From the NCBI GenBank assembly GCA_016281295.1, contig JAEEII010000143.1, positions 1 through 30,540 of the forward strand: a stretch of DNA of 30,540 nucleotides, written 5' to 3'. The notes below the pieces were generated by a model. That model searched no databases. It was not told the origin of the DNA and worked only from the letters and a program-made list of their open reading frames with translations. Shown here one piece after another: positions 1 to 9,578 of the stretch. Made by a program: the position numbers and the translations under genes. Each line of letters opens with the position of its first letter. Within the stretch, counting starts at the first letter, position 1. The DNA is from Bacteroidales bacterium. GTDB lineage: Bacteria > Bacteroidota > Bacteroidia > Bacteroidales > F082.

Positions 1-425
1 AGGTAGATGCCGATGCCGAGCTTGCGCAGTTTCTCCAAAAAATGCTCCGTTCCGTTGATCAAAGCGGAAATCACCTCTCCGGGAATCAAGCTCTTGTTGC
101 GCCCGATGGTGGAGGAGAGCAGCATGTTGTCGGTCGCGCCTACGCAGATGAGGTCGTCGGTGTTCATCACCACGGCGTCTTGTGCCACGCCTTCCCACAC
201 ACTCATGTCGCCCGTTTCTTTCCAATAGAGGTAGGCGAGCGATGACTTGGTTCCCGCACCGTCAGCATGCATGATGTTGCAGTATTCGGAATCACCGCCA
301 AGGATGTCGGGGATGATTTTGCAGAAAGCATTGGGATAGAGCCCCTTGTCGAGGTTCTTGATGGCATTGTGGATGTCTTCCTTTTCGGCGGAGACGCCGC
401 GTTGGCTATAACGTTGGTTATCCAT
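1..425 (-). CDS. purM: PurM-like AIR synthase related protein (partial, N-terminal 141 residues)
   Basis: Homologue of phosphoribosylformylglycinamidine cyclo-ligase, the ATP-dependent enzyme that closes the imidazole ring of AIR in purine synthesis. The visible N-terminal part starts MDNQRYSQRGVSAEKEDI and contains HADGAGTKSSLAYLYW, ICVGATDNMLLSSTIGRNK and a conserved run of Asp/Asn residues, which matches the Bacteroides AIR-synthase-related family. The C-terminal half lies beyond the left edge. The start ATG (423-425 on the minus strand) shares one base with the TAA stop of the upstream OmpA-type gene, giving a TAATG overlap and so probable translational coupling. Family assignment is by recalled sequence similarity; whether it is the functional PurM of the organism or a paralogue cannot be told from half the protein. 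Confidence 0.82.
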   Translation of the reverse strand, partial: MDNQRYSQRGVSAEKEDIHNAIKNLDKGLYPNAFCKIIPDILGGDSEYCNIMHADGAGTKSSLAYLYWKETGDMSVWEGVAQDAVVMNTDDLICVGATDNMLLSSTIGRNKSLIPGEVISALINGTEHFLEKLRKLGIGIY

Positions 426-2878
426 TATTTAAAAATGAGTTTTCTTTCTTTGGTGTCGAATTCAAAGTTGCCTGCCTCTTTCAAGGTCTTTTGTCCAATG
501 ACCCAGTTTTCAACCATCTTCTTGACGACTTTCACTTGCACGTCTCTGAGGGTCTTGTTGGCGATACGAATCTCTTTGATGACCACGATGGCATTGTTGG
601 CTACCGAACCTGTTCCAAGTACGTTCTCGGTGTCGCCTACAAAGCTCTCGCGGTTGATGCGTCCTTCGCTCAAGAGCTTGAGCGCTGTCTTTTCTGACAT
701 GCTGAAGTCTGCGTTTTGACTGTACGTGAATAACTCCTTATAGCCGTCCACATGGGCATCGAAGGTGAAGTATCCACGTTGGTCGGTGGCGAAAGTCAGC
801 CAGTTGACCTCGGTAGGATTGATGGCGATATTGACGCTATCGTTGACTCCAATCTCAGTGCGAGGTACGAAGTCTTTCGAGAGAATCCTAAACTCGGTGC
901 GGCGGTTCATCTGATGAGCGGCTTCTCTTACCTCATTGTTGGGTAACTTGTTGATGAAGTCCTCGGTGAGTTGAGTGCCTGCCTTGAAGTCATAGCCTTT
1001 CACGGTCATGTCTTTCTGGATGGTACGTGGCACACGCTCGCCATATCCTTTGGCGGTCAAACGCAGCGGGTCGATGCCACGGATGATGAGATAGTCAACG
1101 ACACTTTGGGCGCGTTTTTGCGACAGGATGTCATTGTGCTCGTCGGTGTCACGGGCATCGGTGTGTGAAGCTAACTCGATGGTGATGGTCGGGTTAATTT
1201 GCAGGGTCTCGATTAAGCCTTGCAGTGAGTCCTCAAACTGTGGTTTAAGATCCCATTTGCCCAAGTCATAAAGGATGTCAGGCAGCATGATGGGCTCTTC
1301 CGGGATGGGTTTGAGTTCGTATTCTTTCTCGAAGTCTTTGCTGAACTCTAGCCCCACGGTGGTCTCGGTGGCATTGAGGGTGAAATAGTTCTCTTTGTCG
1401 ATGGTGATCTCGTAGGTAGTATTTTTGTTGACTTGTGACTCGCTGAAGTTGAAATAGCCTTTGTCGTTGGTACGGGTACTCATCACAGAGCCATCAGAAC
1501 CCACGAAGCGCACAGTGGCGTTCGAGACAAACTGCATGGTGTTCTCGTCTTTGACAGTACCAGAGAAGGTGAATTTGATTTGAGGTTCCTCAAAATAGTA
1601 GATGTTGTCATCACCTCGGTTGTTGCCGCGGTTTGACGACATGAAGCCTTTCTCTTGGGTGGGGTGGAAGCAGATGGCGAAGTCATCGCTGGTGGAATTC
1701 ATGGGGTATTTAAGGTTGACGGCCTGGCCCCAATTGCCGGCGGTGTCGATGGTGCTGACAAAGATGTCGAGTCCGCCCATGCCGCCATGGCCATTGGAGG
1801 AGAAATACAAGGTGGTGTCGTTACGCAGGAAGGGGAACACCTCGTCGCCTGCTGTGTTGATGTTCTCACCGAGGTTGAAAGGTCGTCCGAAGGGTTCGTT
1901 GGTGCTTTTCCGGGTGGATACCCAGATGTCTTTGCCTCCAAAGCCGCCATCTCGTTCAGCGGAGAAATAAAGAATCAGTTCATCGCCAGAGACGGTGGGG
2001 TGTCCTACGATGTCAAGGGTGTCCACGGTGACGATCTCCACTGGTCTTGGTGAGGAGAATGACCCGCCTGATTTGGATGCTACCATGATTTTGCATCCGT
2101 TCTTGCGGTGTTCTCCAGCTTCGCAACGGGTGAAATAGAGCTTGTTGTATGAGCTGTTCATGAAAGGGCTGCCATCGCTGTCGTTGCTGTTGATATTCTC
2201 ACCCTTGTCGGCAAGCACAGGAGAGCTCCATTCACCTTTACGGTCTTGTTTGGCGGTCCAGAAGTCGCTAAACTCCTGCCCAGTGATGCCTTCTTTTTCG
2301 CCTCCGGTGGCTCCAGCACGGGAAGAGGTGAAGATGATTTCGTTGTAATTGTTACTGGTCCAGGTGGCGCCGTAGTCCGAGTTTTTGGAGTTGATTTTTT
2401 TCATCTCCGTGATCTCGTATTTGGATGGGTTCTCAATCCAGGTTTGAATCAAGTTAGTGGTCTCAATGCCTAGAGGGCCTCGTGGGTCATCAGGAACCAT
2501 TTTGGTGTAAGTCTCATAGCATTCGAGGGCATCCTTGAATTTCTCGTTGCTTTTATACGTTTCTGCCAGATAGAGATAGACTTCGGGATGAGTGTTCGTG
2601 AAATCGGTCTTGATAACCCTTTTGTAATAGGGTTCAGCTCGTTTGTATAATCCGACAAGACGGTAACACTCACCCATTTGGAAGCTGATACGGGCACGCT
2701 CGCTCTTGTTGCGTTTGCTTTTCTTATAGGCTTTTTTGTAACGGTCAACAGCTTCCATATATTGCTTTCTGCCAAAGGCAAGGTCGGCGTTTTTTGCGGG
2801 ATTTCTGCGTTGGGCATACAGGTCAGTGTCTAAGCAGAGACAGAGGATTGAAAGCAGGATGAGAATATATCTTTTCAT
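425..2878 (-). CDS. PorE-like TPR / PD40 propeller / CRD / OmpA-domain lipoprotein-like protein with a C-terminal retropepsin-like extension
   Basis: About 817 residues. I chose the start MKRYILILL at 2878 because it gives a signal peptide ending in LYAQ and lies just downstream of a good promoter; ATG 2884 (MTM) is equally possible. Order of domains: TPR-like helices (about 25-130), PD40/WD40-like beta-propeller repeats with SSNGHGGMGGLDIF-type blades (160-420), a carboxypeptidase-regulatory-like beta sandwich (430-510), and an OmpA peptidoglycan-binding domain (545-690, with ELASHTDARD and RLTAKGYGERVPR). This is the layout of PorE of the type IX secretion system, which links the outer membrane machine to peptidoglycan. 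An extra 120 residues at the end resemble a retropepsin fold (VIGQKTLKEAGNFEFD) but lack the catalytic DTG. The role in T9SS is inferred from architecture and from the T9SS cargo gene nearby. Confidence 0.75.
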   Translation of the reverse strand: MKRYILILLSILCLCLDTDLYAQRRNPAKNADLAFGRKQYMEAVDRYKKAYKKSKRNKSERARISFQMGECYRLVGLYKRAEPYYKRVIKTDFTNTHPEVYLYLAETYKSNEKFKDALECYETYTKMVPDDPRGPLGIETTNLIQTWIENPSKYEITEMKKINSKNSDYGATWTSNNYNEIIFTSSRAGATGGEKEGITGQEFSDFWTAKQDRKGEWSSPVLADKGENINSNDSDGSPFMNSSYNKLYFTRCEAGEHRKNGCKIMVASKSGGSFSSPRPVEIVTVDTLDIVGHPTVSGDELILYFSAERDGGFGGKDIWVSTRKSTNEPFGRPFNLGENINTAGDEVFPFLRNDTTLYFSSNGHGGMGGLDIFVSTIDTAGNWGQAVNLKYPMNSTSDDFAICFHPTQEKGFMSSNRGNNRGDDNIYYFEEPQIKFTFSGTVKDENTMQFVSNATVRFVGSDGSVMSTRTNDKGYFNFSESQVNKNTTYEITIDKENYFTLNATETTVGLEFSKDFEKEYELKPIPEEPIMLPDILYDLGKWDLKPQFEDSLQGLIETLQINPTITIELASHTDARDTDEHNDILSQKRAQSVVDYLIIRGIDPLRLTAKGYGERVPRTIQKDMTVKGYDFKAGTQLTEDFINKLPNNEVREAAHQMNRRTEFRILSKDFVPRTEIGVNDSVNIAINPTEVNWLTFATDQRGYFTFDAHVDGYKELFTYSQNADFSMSEKTALKLLSEGRINRESFVGDTENVLGTGSVANNAIVVIKEIRIANKTLRDVQVKVVKKMVENWVIGQKTLKEAGNFEFDTKERKLIFK

Positions 2879-2905
2879 GGTCATGTAATATTCAAAATAG
2901 TTCCG

Positions 2906-2913
2906 CAAATATA
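2906..2913 (-). promoter_or_regulatory. Bacteroidota -7 promoter box for the PorE-like gene
   Basis: The minus strand reads TATATTTG, a perfect TAnnTTTG box, about 25 bases before the chosen start at 2878. It sits directly after the T-run of the secDF terminator, so the PorE-like gene is transcribed separately from secDF. Confidence 0.6.
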
Positions 2914-2915
2914 CG

Positions 2916-2949
2916 AAAAAAAAAGAATCCCGCAATTACAACGGGATTC
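2916..2949 (-). terminator. Rho-independent terminator of secDF
   Basis: On the minus strand GAATCCCG pairs with CGGGATTC (8 bp, 9-base loop) and is followed by a run of nine T. It lies 27 bases after the secDF stop. Confidence 0.8.
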
Positions 2950-2975
2950 TTTCATTGTTCTTATGTTAAGAAAAG

Positions 2976-5900
2976 TTATTTCTTCTTGCTGTTCTCTGAT
3001 GCTTCAGCGATTTTTTGGTCTTGCTTGTCACCTTTGATCAGGTTGTAAGCAATCGGTGAGGACAGGAACACAGAGGAGAAGGTACCAGCGAGGATACCAA
3101 CGAGCAAAGCGAAGATGAAACCACGGATGGTGTCGCCGCCGAAGAAGAAGATGGCGAGCAACACGACGAAGGTGGAGCCTGAGGTGTTGAACGAACGGGT
3201 CAACGTGCTGTTGACAGCGTTGTTGATGTTATCTCTCCAGGTAGCCTTCGGGTGATTGGTGGTGTTCTCACGCACACGGTCGAAGATAACCACGGTAGCG
3301 TTGATGGAATAACCGATGATGGTCAACACAGCGGCGATGAAGGCCTGGTCAACTTCCATGGTGAAAGGAAGGATGTTGAAGAACAACGAGTACATACCGA
3401 GCATGATAATCGTATCGTGTGTCAACGCTGCGAGAGCGGAGAGACCATATTGCCATTTACGGAAACGAATGGCGATGTAAGCGAACATCAGGACGAGTGA
3501 GACGATAATAGCCCAGATGGACTTACGGGTCACGTCGCTGGCAATGGTGGCACCCACCTTCTGTGTACTCAGCACACCGATGGTCTCGTCTTCCGAAGAG
3601 AATTGATCTGCTGTGAGGTTCTGGCTGTAGAGGCCTTTCAAACCACCATAAAGGATACCTTGGATTTCGGTATCGACATCCGGGTTGTTGTCATCGATCT
3701 TGTACTTGGTGGTGATCTTCACCTGACCGTTAGGACCGTAGGTCTTCACTTCGGGAGTCTCCCAGCCGGCGACATTGACATTCGACAAAGCTTCACGTAC
3801 TTGGTCAACTTTCACATCTTGGTCGAAACGCACGATGTAGTTACGACCACCCTTGAAATCGATACCCAGGTTCAGACCCTTGATAGCCAAAGAACCGACG
3901 CTGATGACGATCATCACGAGGGCGATGATGTAAGCGGTCTTGCGGAAAGCGATGAAGTCGAAGTGAGTGTTCTTCAGGAAGTTCTCGGTGAGTTTGGTGG
4001 TGAAGGAGATCTCCTTGTTCTTGTCGAGCATTCTCGAGAAGATGAGACGGCTGATGAAGATAGAGGTGAATAAGGAGGTGAGGATACCGATGCAGAGGGT
4101 GACAGCGAAGCTGTGGACAGGGCCAGTACCGAGGATGATCAGCACGATACCTGTGATTAAGGTGGTGACGTTACCGTCGATGATGGCGGAGTAAGCGTTC
4201 TTGTAACCAGCGTCAATGGCAGCGCGGAGGGCTTTGCCGTCGCGGAGCTCTTCCTTGATACGCTCGAAGATAATCACGTTGGAGTCCACAGCCATACCTA
4301 AGGTTAACACAATACCAGCGATACCAGGCAAGGTCAGCACGGAGCCGAGGCAAGCCAGCACACCAAACAGGAAGAATACGTTGACGATCAAAGCGATATC
4401 GGCAACGAGACCTGCTTTCTTGTAGAAGAAGATCATGTAAACCAGCACCAGGATGAAGGCGAACACCATGGACCACATACCTTTCTGGACGGATTCCTTA
4501 CCGAGTGAAGGACCAACGACCTGCTCTTCAAGAATACGGGCAGGGGCGGGGAGCTTACCAGCTTTCAGGATGTTGGCCAAGTCTTGTGCTTCTTCGATGG
4601 TCATGCCGCCACCAGAGATTTGAGAACGGCCACCGCCGATTTCTCCGTTGACCACAGGATAGCTGTAAACGTAGTTGTCGAGGACGATGGCGATTTGCTT
4701 GCCCACGTTCTCACCGGTGAGACGTTTCCAAGCCTTGGCGCCTTCTGCATTCATCTGAATGTCCACTTCCACTTCGTTTCTTTGACCGTAGTCTTGACGG
4801 GCGTCGGTGATGACTTCGCCGCCGAGGGCGCACTTGTTGTCGCGTGACATCTTCAAGGCAACGAGTTCCAGGAACTCAGCCTCGCCGCCGTAGCTTTCAG
4901 GCTTCACGGTCCAAGCGAGTTTCATGTTGCGCGGGAAGAGGTTGGCGGTCTCAGCCAGCATGCGGTTGATGTTGGCGGTGTCTTTCACCTGGGCCATACC
5001 AACGCGGGCAGTCTGGGCAGGGCCATTCTGTGAGTAGCTGGGCTGCAACAGGGCGTACAGAGGGTTCTTGGCTCTGTAATTAGCTAAGGCCTCTTCTTCG
5101 TTGAGTTCTTCCTTGTTGCTGTCTTCAGCCAAATCGTTCAGCAGACCGTCTTCAGCCTTGGTGGTGTCGGCTTCGGCAACTGCTTCAGCAACAGCTTCGG
5201 TCTCGGCTTCAGGAGTGGTTTCGCTCTCTTCAACGGCAGTTTCGTTTTCAGCCAGTTCGGTCGTGGCTTGATTCTTCTCAGCCAGTTTGGTGTTGGCTTG
5301 GTCAAAATACTGGTAAACCTCACTGAAGTTGTAGGTCTCCCAGAACTCGAGCTGAGCAGTTCCTTGGAGGAGTTTACGGACACGTTGCGGATCCTTGATA
5401 CCAGGAAGCTCCACCAAGATACGTCCGCTGCCTTCCAGCTTCTGGATGTTGGGCTGTGCCACACCAAAACGGTCGATACGGGTTCTCAAGATCTGATAGG
5501 AACGGTCGATGGCGCCATCGCTTTCTTCCTTCAACACTTTCAACACCTCGTTGTTGGTGGAGTTGACAGTGATGCCTTTGTCTTTGAACTCAAACAGGAA
5601 AATCGAGGCGAGTTTAGCATTAGGATCAACTTCTTCGAAAGCCTGGCCAAACAGGGTGACGAAGTCGCCTTCGCTCTTTTCCTGACGTTCCGTAGCCAAT
5701 TCCATGGCTTTCATAAAAGTAGGATCGTTGGCGTTGGCTCCAGCCAGTGCCTTGACGATGTCCTTAACCGAGACTTCCAGGGTGACGTTCATACCGCCCT
5801 TTAAGTCCAAACCTAAGTTGATTTCTCTTTCTTTCGCATCACGATAAGTGTACTTCTTCACTAACAGATTGTACACATTGACGTTGCTGACGGAGTCCAA

Positions 5901-6047
5901 ATAGTAGTTTTCCTTGGCCTCGTCGCCCTGGGCGTACTTGGCAGCTTTCTTCTCTACCGACTTGGTCACAAGTGTGAAGGAAAGCTGGTACAAGAAGATA
6001 AGCCCGAATACGATGGCTAACGCCTTGATTGCTCCTTTGTTTTGCAT
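2976..6047 (-). CDS. secDF: Fused SecD-SecF protein translocase subunit
   Basis: 1023 residues. SecDF is the RND-type membrane subunit that uses proton motive force to help SecYEG-translocated proteins leave the membrane. The protein starts with one membrane helix, then the SecD signature INLGLDLKGGMNV near residue 80 and the periplasmic P1 domain (DRFGVAQPNIQKLEGSGRILVELPG). Six SecD membrane segments follow, including TLGMAVDSNVIIFERIKEEL. The SecF half contains LGIDFKGGRNYIVRF and VIFDRVRE. Fusion of D and F into one chain is usual in Bacteroidota. A strongly acidic, low-complexity Glu/Ala/Thr segment of about 65 residues (roughly 252-319) interrupts the periplasmic domain and is probably a species-specific linker. 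The gene has its own promoter and terminator. Confidence 0.96.
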   Translation of the reverse strand: MQNKGAIKALAIVFGLIFLYQLSFTLVTKSVEKKAAKYAQGDEAKENYYLDSVSNVNVYNLLVKKYTYRDAKEREINLGLDLKGGMNVTLEVSVKDIVKALAGANANDPTFMKAMELATERQEKSEGDFVTLFGQAFEEVDPNAKLASIFLFEFKDKGITVNSTNNEVLKVLKEESDGAIDRSYQILRTRIDRFGVAQPNIQKLEGSGRILVELPGIKDPQRVRKLLQGTAQLEFWETYNFSEVYQYFDQANTKLAEKNQATTELAENETAVEESETTPEAETEAVAEAVAEADTTKAEDGLLNDLAEDSNKEELNEEEALANYRAKNPLYALLQPSYSQNGPAQTARVGMAQVKDTANINRMLAETANLFPRNMKLAWTVKPESYGGEAEFLELVALKMSRDNKCALGGEVITDARQDYGQRNEVEVDIQMNAEGAKAWKRLTGENVGKQIAIVLDNYVYSYPVVNGEIGGGRSQISGGGMTIEEAQDLANILKAGKLPAPARILEEQVVGPSLGKESVQKGMWSMVFAFILVLVYMIFFYKKAGLVADIALIVNVFFLFGVLACLGSVLTLPGIAGIVLTLGMAVDSNVIIFERIKEELRDGKALRAAIDAGYKNAYSAIIDGNVTTLITGIVLIILGTGPVHSFAVTLCIGILTSLFTSIFISRLIFSRMLDKNKEISFTTKLTENFLKNTHFDFIAFRKTAYIIALVMIVISVGSLAIKGLNLGIDFKGGRNYIVRFDQDVKVDQVREALSNVNVAGWETPEVKTYGPNGQVKITTKYKIDDNNPDVDTEIQGILYGGLKGLYSQNLTADQFSSEDETIGVLSTQKVGATIASDVTRKSIWAIIVSLVLMFAYIAIRFRKWQYGLSALAALTHDTIIMLGMYSLFFNILPFTMEVDQAFIAAVLTIIGYSINATVVIFDRVRENTTNHPKATWRDNINNAVNSTLTRSFNTSGSTFVVLLAIFFFGGDTIRGFIFALLVGILAGTFSSVFLSSPIAYNLIKGDKQDQKIAEASENSKKK

Positions 6048-6123
6048 TGTAAATTTGTTTTAATTATTTGACTTTTAATATTTTAGATATTACTTTTTTC
6101 TCTTTTGCATAGATTAGAGCCTG

Positions 6124-6155
6124 CAAAATTACTTTTTTTTGTTCGATTACACAAA
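6124..6155 (-). promoter_or_regulatory. secDF promoter with -33 and -7 boxes
   Basis: Minus strand TTTG (6152-6155), a 20-base spacer, then TAATTTTG (6124-6131). Both match the Bacteroidota primary sigma consensus TTTG-N19/20-TAnnTTTG. The transcript would have an AT-rich leader of about 70 bases. Confidence 0.7.
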
Positions 6156-6161
6156 TTGTTT

Positions 6162-7472
6162 TTAATATTTTAACCATTTGAAAATTTCCTTGTACGTAAG
6201 TTTCTTCCCGTACATGAGGATTCCGGTTCTGTAAATCTTCGCTGCAACCCATGTCATAGCTACAAAAGTGGCCAATAATAACAGGGCTGAAACGATAACT
6301 TGCCAGATGGGTACACCAAAGGGGATGCGGACCATCATCACCACGGGAGAGGTGAATGGTATCATCGACAACCAAAGTGCCAGGGGACCGTCTGGGTTGT
6401 TGACGACATAAATGGCCGATAACATGGAGATGATGAGCGGCACCGTAACCGGTAGCGTGAATTGCTGTGAGTCGGTGTTGTCCTCCACAATGGCGCCAAT
6501 AGCAGCAAACAAGGTGGCATATAGAAGGTAGCCTAAAAGGAAGAAAATCATGAAACCGAGGATGATGGCTCCGAAGTCGATGGATTTCACGATGTTCAAG
6601 ATGTTTTGGACGGACTCGTTGTCCATGATGTTATTGCTGTTGATCTCTTGGGTCATGACGGTGCCGGCGCTGATGGCTTCGGGGTTGCTGATTCCCAATG
6701 CGGCGGAGAAGCCGAGGTAGATGGCTCCGGTTAGCAGGATCCACATCAAAAACTGGGTCAAGGCTACTAATGAGACTCCGATAATCTTTCCCATCATCAG
6801 CTGGAAAGGTTTCACGCTGCTGACAATAACCTCGATGATGCGGCTGCTTTTTTCTTCGGACACGCCTTGCATCACCTGGCCGCCAAACATCATGATAAAT
6901 ACGTATATGAGGATGGAAAGGATCATTCCGATGATGAATTGTATCTCGGAGAAGGTCTCTTTTTCGCCACCTTCCTCGTCCATTCGTATGACCGTGAGGC
7001 TGACATCGGTTTTGATTTTCTCCAGAATGTCGGGATCCACGCCTGAGGCTAGTAGTTTTTGCACCTGAATCTCATTTTTCATCACATCCTTGATGTGGCT
7101 CTCCACATTCATAGGCACTTGCTTCATGCTGTAAACCACTGCACTTGAGGGGATGTTGAGCTGGGTCTCAGGGATATAGAGGGCAATATCGAATAATCCG
7201 TCTTGCACCAGTTTTTTGGTGGAGTCGATGCTGATATCGTCAAGGCGTATGAAAGTTTCGGTTTCCGTGTTGGTGAATTGTCGCTCATACCAGTGGCTCT
7301 GGTCCACCACGGCGATGGTTTTTTTCTCATCGCCTCCATGGAGGGCCAGTAGGATAGGTATGATGTAAATGGCCGCCATGAGCAAGGGACCTAAAAATGT
7401 CATGATGATGAAACTGCGCTTCTTGACACGGGTGAGATATTCCCTTTTGATGATAAGGCCGATCTTGTTCAT
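6162..7472 (-). CDS. ABC-2 type exporter permease (NatB/YhaP family)
   Basis: 436 residues. Starts MNKIGLIIKREYLTRVKKRSF followed by a first membrane helix (about 22-45), a large extracytoplasmic region (46-170), and a cluster of five hydrophobic segments from about 175 to 420. This is the NatB-like layout of ABC-2 permeases, which work with a separate ATPase. The start codon overlaps the stop of the upstream ATPase gene by four bases (ATGA), so the two are one operon and very likely one complex. The substrate is not evident; relatives export sodium, peptides or drugs. Confidence 0.88.
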   Translation of the reverse strand: MNKIGLIIKREYLTRVKKRSFIIMTFLGPLLMAAIYIIPILLALHGGDEKKTIAVVDQSHWYERQFTNTETETFIRLDDISIDSTKKLVQDGLFDIALYIPETQLNIPSSAVVYSMKQVPMNVESHIKDVMKNEIQVQKLLASGVDPDILEKIKTDVSLTVIRMDEEGGEKETFSEIQFIIGMILSILIYVFIMMFGGQVMQGVSEEKSSRIIEVIVSSVKPFQLMMGKIIGVSLVALTQFLMWILLTGAIYLGFSAALGISNPEAISAGTVMTQEINSNNIMDNESVQNILNIVKSIDFGAIILGFMIFFLLGYLLYATLFAAIGAIVEDNTDSQQFTLPVTVPLIISMLSAIYVVNNPDGPLALWLSMIPFTSPVVMMVRIPFGVPIWQVIVSALLLLATFVAMTWVAAKIYRTGILMYGKKLTYKEIFKWLKY

Positions 7473-8386
7473 GACTTTGCGTTTTTGGATTGAACTTCTT
7501 GAATAAAGATGTCATTCATCGAAGGAAGCACCTCCTGGTAGGATAACAAAGTGCCCATCTCCATGATTTTCATGAGCAATTCCTTTGGGGAATCATCGAC
7601 TAAGGTGATTTTGAGACCGCCTTGGATTTCGTCTTCTTCGATTTTCAGGTTGAAGTCATCGGTGAGAGCCATGATACGGCTGGTGTCGTCGGCAAGGACA
7701 GTGATCTCATGGGTGGAGGTGTGGTGTTGTCTCCGGATGTCGGCGACTTTTCCTTCCAGTATTTTTTCACCTTTATTAATTAATGAGATGCTGTCGCACA
7801 ATTCCTCCACCGAACTCATGTTGTGTGTCGAAAGAAGGATGGTGGCGCCTTTGTTGCGCAGCTCGAGAATGGATTCCTTCAACAGGTTGGCGTTGATGGG
7901 GTCGAAGCCAGAGAAGGGCTCGTCGAAGATGAGGATGTCGGGTTCATGAACCACGGTGGTGATGAACTGGATTTTCTGTTGCATGCCTTTGGATAGCTCT
8001 TCCACGGTTTTGTTCCACCATTCGTTGATTTGGAATCGCTCGAACCATTGTCTCAGCCGTTTTTCGGCTTCTGTTTTTGAGACTCCTTTAAGTTGGGCTA
8101 AATATACAGCTTGTTCGCCCACTTTCATCTTTTTGTACAGGCCGCGTTCTTCAGGAAGGTATCCTATGCGTTCGATGTGTTTGGGGCAGAGGGGTATGCC
8201 GTCAATCAGCACTTGTCCACTGTCGGGACCGGTGATTTGGTTGAGGATGCGGATAAGGGTGGTCTTGCCCGCGCCGTTGGGTCCCAGCAGTCCGTAGATG
8301 CTTTGTTCAGGTACGTTGAGGCTGATGTCGTTTAGCGCAAGATGGTCGGCGTAGCGTTTCGATACATGGTTGACTTCGATTTTCAT
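7469..8386 (-). CDS. ABC exporter ATP-binding protein (partner of the ABC-2 permease)
   Basis: 305 residues. Walker A GPNGAGKT at 35-42, Q-loop region around IGYLPEERGLY, ABC signature LSKGM at 131-135, Walker B ILIFDEP at 151-157 and the switch His in LSTHNMSS. The PEERGLY motif is typical of the NatA subfamily. The last 80 residues form an accessory C-terminal domain, again as in NatA-like proteins. Overlaps the permease gene by four bases and follows dnaJ after only 15 bases, so it may be co-transcribed with the grpE-dnaJ unit. Confidence 0.92.
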   Translation of the reverse strand: MKIEVNHVSKRYADHLALNDISLNVPEQSIYGLLGPNGAGKTTLIRILNQITGPDSGQVLIDGIPLCPKHIERIGYLPEERGLYKKMKVGEQAVYLAQLKGVSKTEAEKRLRQWFERFQINEWWNKTVEELSKGMQQKIQFITTVVHEPDILIFDEPFSGFDPINANLLKESILELRNKGATILLSTHNMSSVEELCDSISLINKGEKILEGKVADIRRQHHTSTHEITVLADDTSRIMALTDDFNLKIEEDEIQGGLKITLVDDSPKELLMKIMEMGTLLSYQEVLPSMNDIFIQEVQSKNAKS

Positions 8387-8401
8387 AGTCGGGACGTGGG
8401 C

Positions 8402-9559
8402 TTAGCTGAAATAGTCGCGTACTCGTTTGAAGAACGACCGGTCGTCGTCAGTGGGGTTGGGTTTGAAGTTGCTGGACTGGCTAAGGTTTTGCAAGATTTT
8501 CTCTTCTTCTTTGGAGACTTTAGTCGGGATCCACACGTTGACGTTGACCAGTAGGTCACCTGTTCCGTAGCTATTCAAGTTGGGGAGGCCTTTCCCTCTG
8601 AGGCGCAGCACTTTGCCGCTTTGTGTACCAGGGGTGATCTTGATTCTGACTTTGCCGCTGACGGTAGGCACCTCCGCGTCAGTGCCTAAGATGGCGTCTG
8701 TTACGGAGATGAAGAGGTTGTAGATGAGGTTGCTTCCGTCGCGCTCGAAGTTCGGATCCTGTTCTTCTTCGATCAGTACCAGCAGGTCGCCGTTGATGCC
8801 GTTGTGTGGTCCGGCTCCGCCTTTGCCGCGCAGGGTGAGTTGCATGCCTTCACCCACGCCGGCTGGGATGTCGATCTCGATGATTTCCTCGCCTTTGACG
8901 ATTCCTTCGCCATGGCAATGGGTGCATTTGTTCTTAATCACCTTGCCGGTGCCTCCGCAGGCAGGACATGTCGTGGCGGTCTGCATCTGTCCGAATAGCG
9001 AGTTGACCGTGCGGTACACTTGTCCACGACCTTTGCAGGTGGGGCAGGACTCCGTCTCACCGTTCTCAGATCCGGAACCATGGCAGTGTTCGCATGGCAC
9101 GTATTTGTTGACTTTGATTTTTTTCTTGACTCCTTTTTCAATCTCTTGAAGGTTGAGTTTGACTTTGACACGGATGTTCGAGCCCCGTTGACGTGTGCCG
9201 CCTCCGGAACGCGATCCACCTCCGAATCCGCCGCTGAAGAAACTGCCTAAGCCAAAATCGGCGAAAAGGTCACCGAATTGGCTAAAGATGTCATCCATTG
9301 ACATGCCTTGGCCACTGTATCCGCCACTGCCACTCATGCCAGCAAAGCCGAACTGGTCATAGCGGGCACGTTTGTCAGGGTTGCTCAACACCTCGTATGC
9401 CTCAGCTGCCTCTTTAAACTTTTCCTCGGCCTCTTTGTTGCCGGGGTTGCGGTCAGGATGGTATTGCAACGCCAATTTCCGGTAGGCCTTCTTCAGTTCC
9501 TCCGGAGTGGCATTTTTGTTGACACCCAATACCTCGTAATAATCTCTTTTGTCTGCCAT
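8402..9559 (-). CDS. dnaJ: Chaperone DnaJ (Hsp40)
   Basis: 385 residues from the canonical start [12 protein letters not shown] at 9559; a GTG three codons earlier (9568) is possible but less likely, since AGGTGA lies just before the ATG. J domain with the HPD motif ([11 protein letters not shown]), a Gly/Phe-rich linker with repeated [12 protein letters not shown], and four zinc-binding repeats [24 protein letters not shown] and CTHCHGEG, then the client-binding C-terminal domain. This is a full class A DnaJ that stimulates DnaK ATPase and delivers unfolded clients. grpE ends 19 bases upstream, and dnaK is not in the window. Confidence 0.97.
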   Translation of the reverse strand: MADKRDYYEVLGVNKNATPEELKKAYRKLALQYHPDRNPGNKEAEEKFKEAAEAYEVLSNPDKRARYDQFGFAGMSGSGGYSGQGMSMDDIFSQFGDLFADFGLGSFFSGGFGGGSRSGGGTRQRGSNIRVKVKLNLQEIEKGVKKKIKVNKYVPCEHCHGSGSENGETESCPTCKGRGQVYRTVNSLFGQMQTATTCPACGGTGKVIKNKCTHCHGEGIVKGEEIIEIDIPAGVGEGMQLTLRGKGGAGPHNGINGDLLVLIEEEQDPNFERDGSNLIYNLFISVTDAILGTDAEVPTVSGKVRIKITPGTQSGKVLRLRGKGLPNLNSYGTGDLLVNVNVWIPTKVSKEEEKILQNLSQSSNFKPNPTDDDRSFFKRVRDYFS

Positions 9560-9578
9560 ATCATTCACCTTTCACCTT

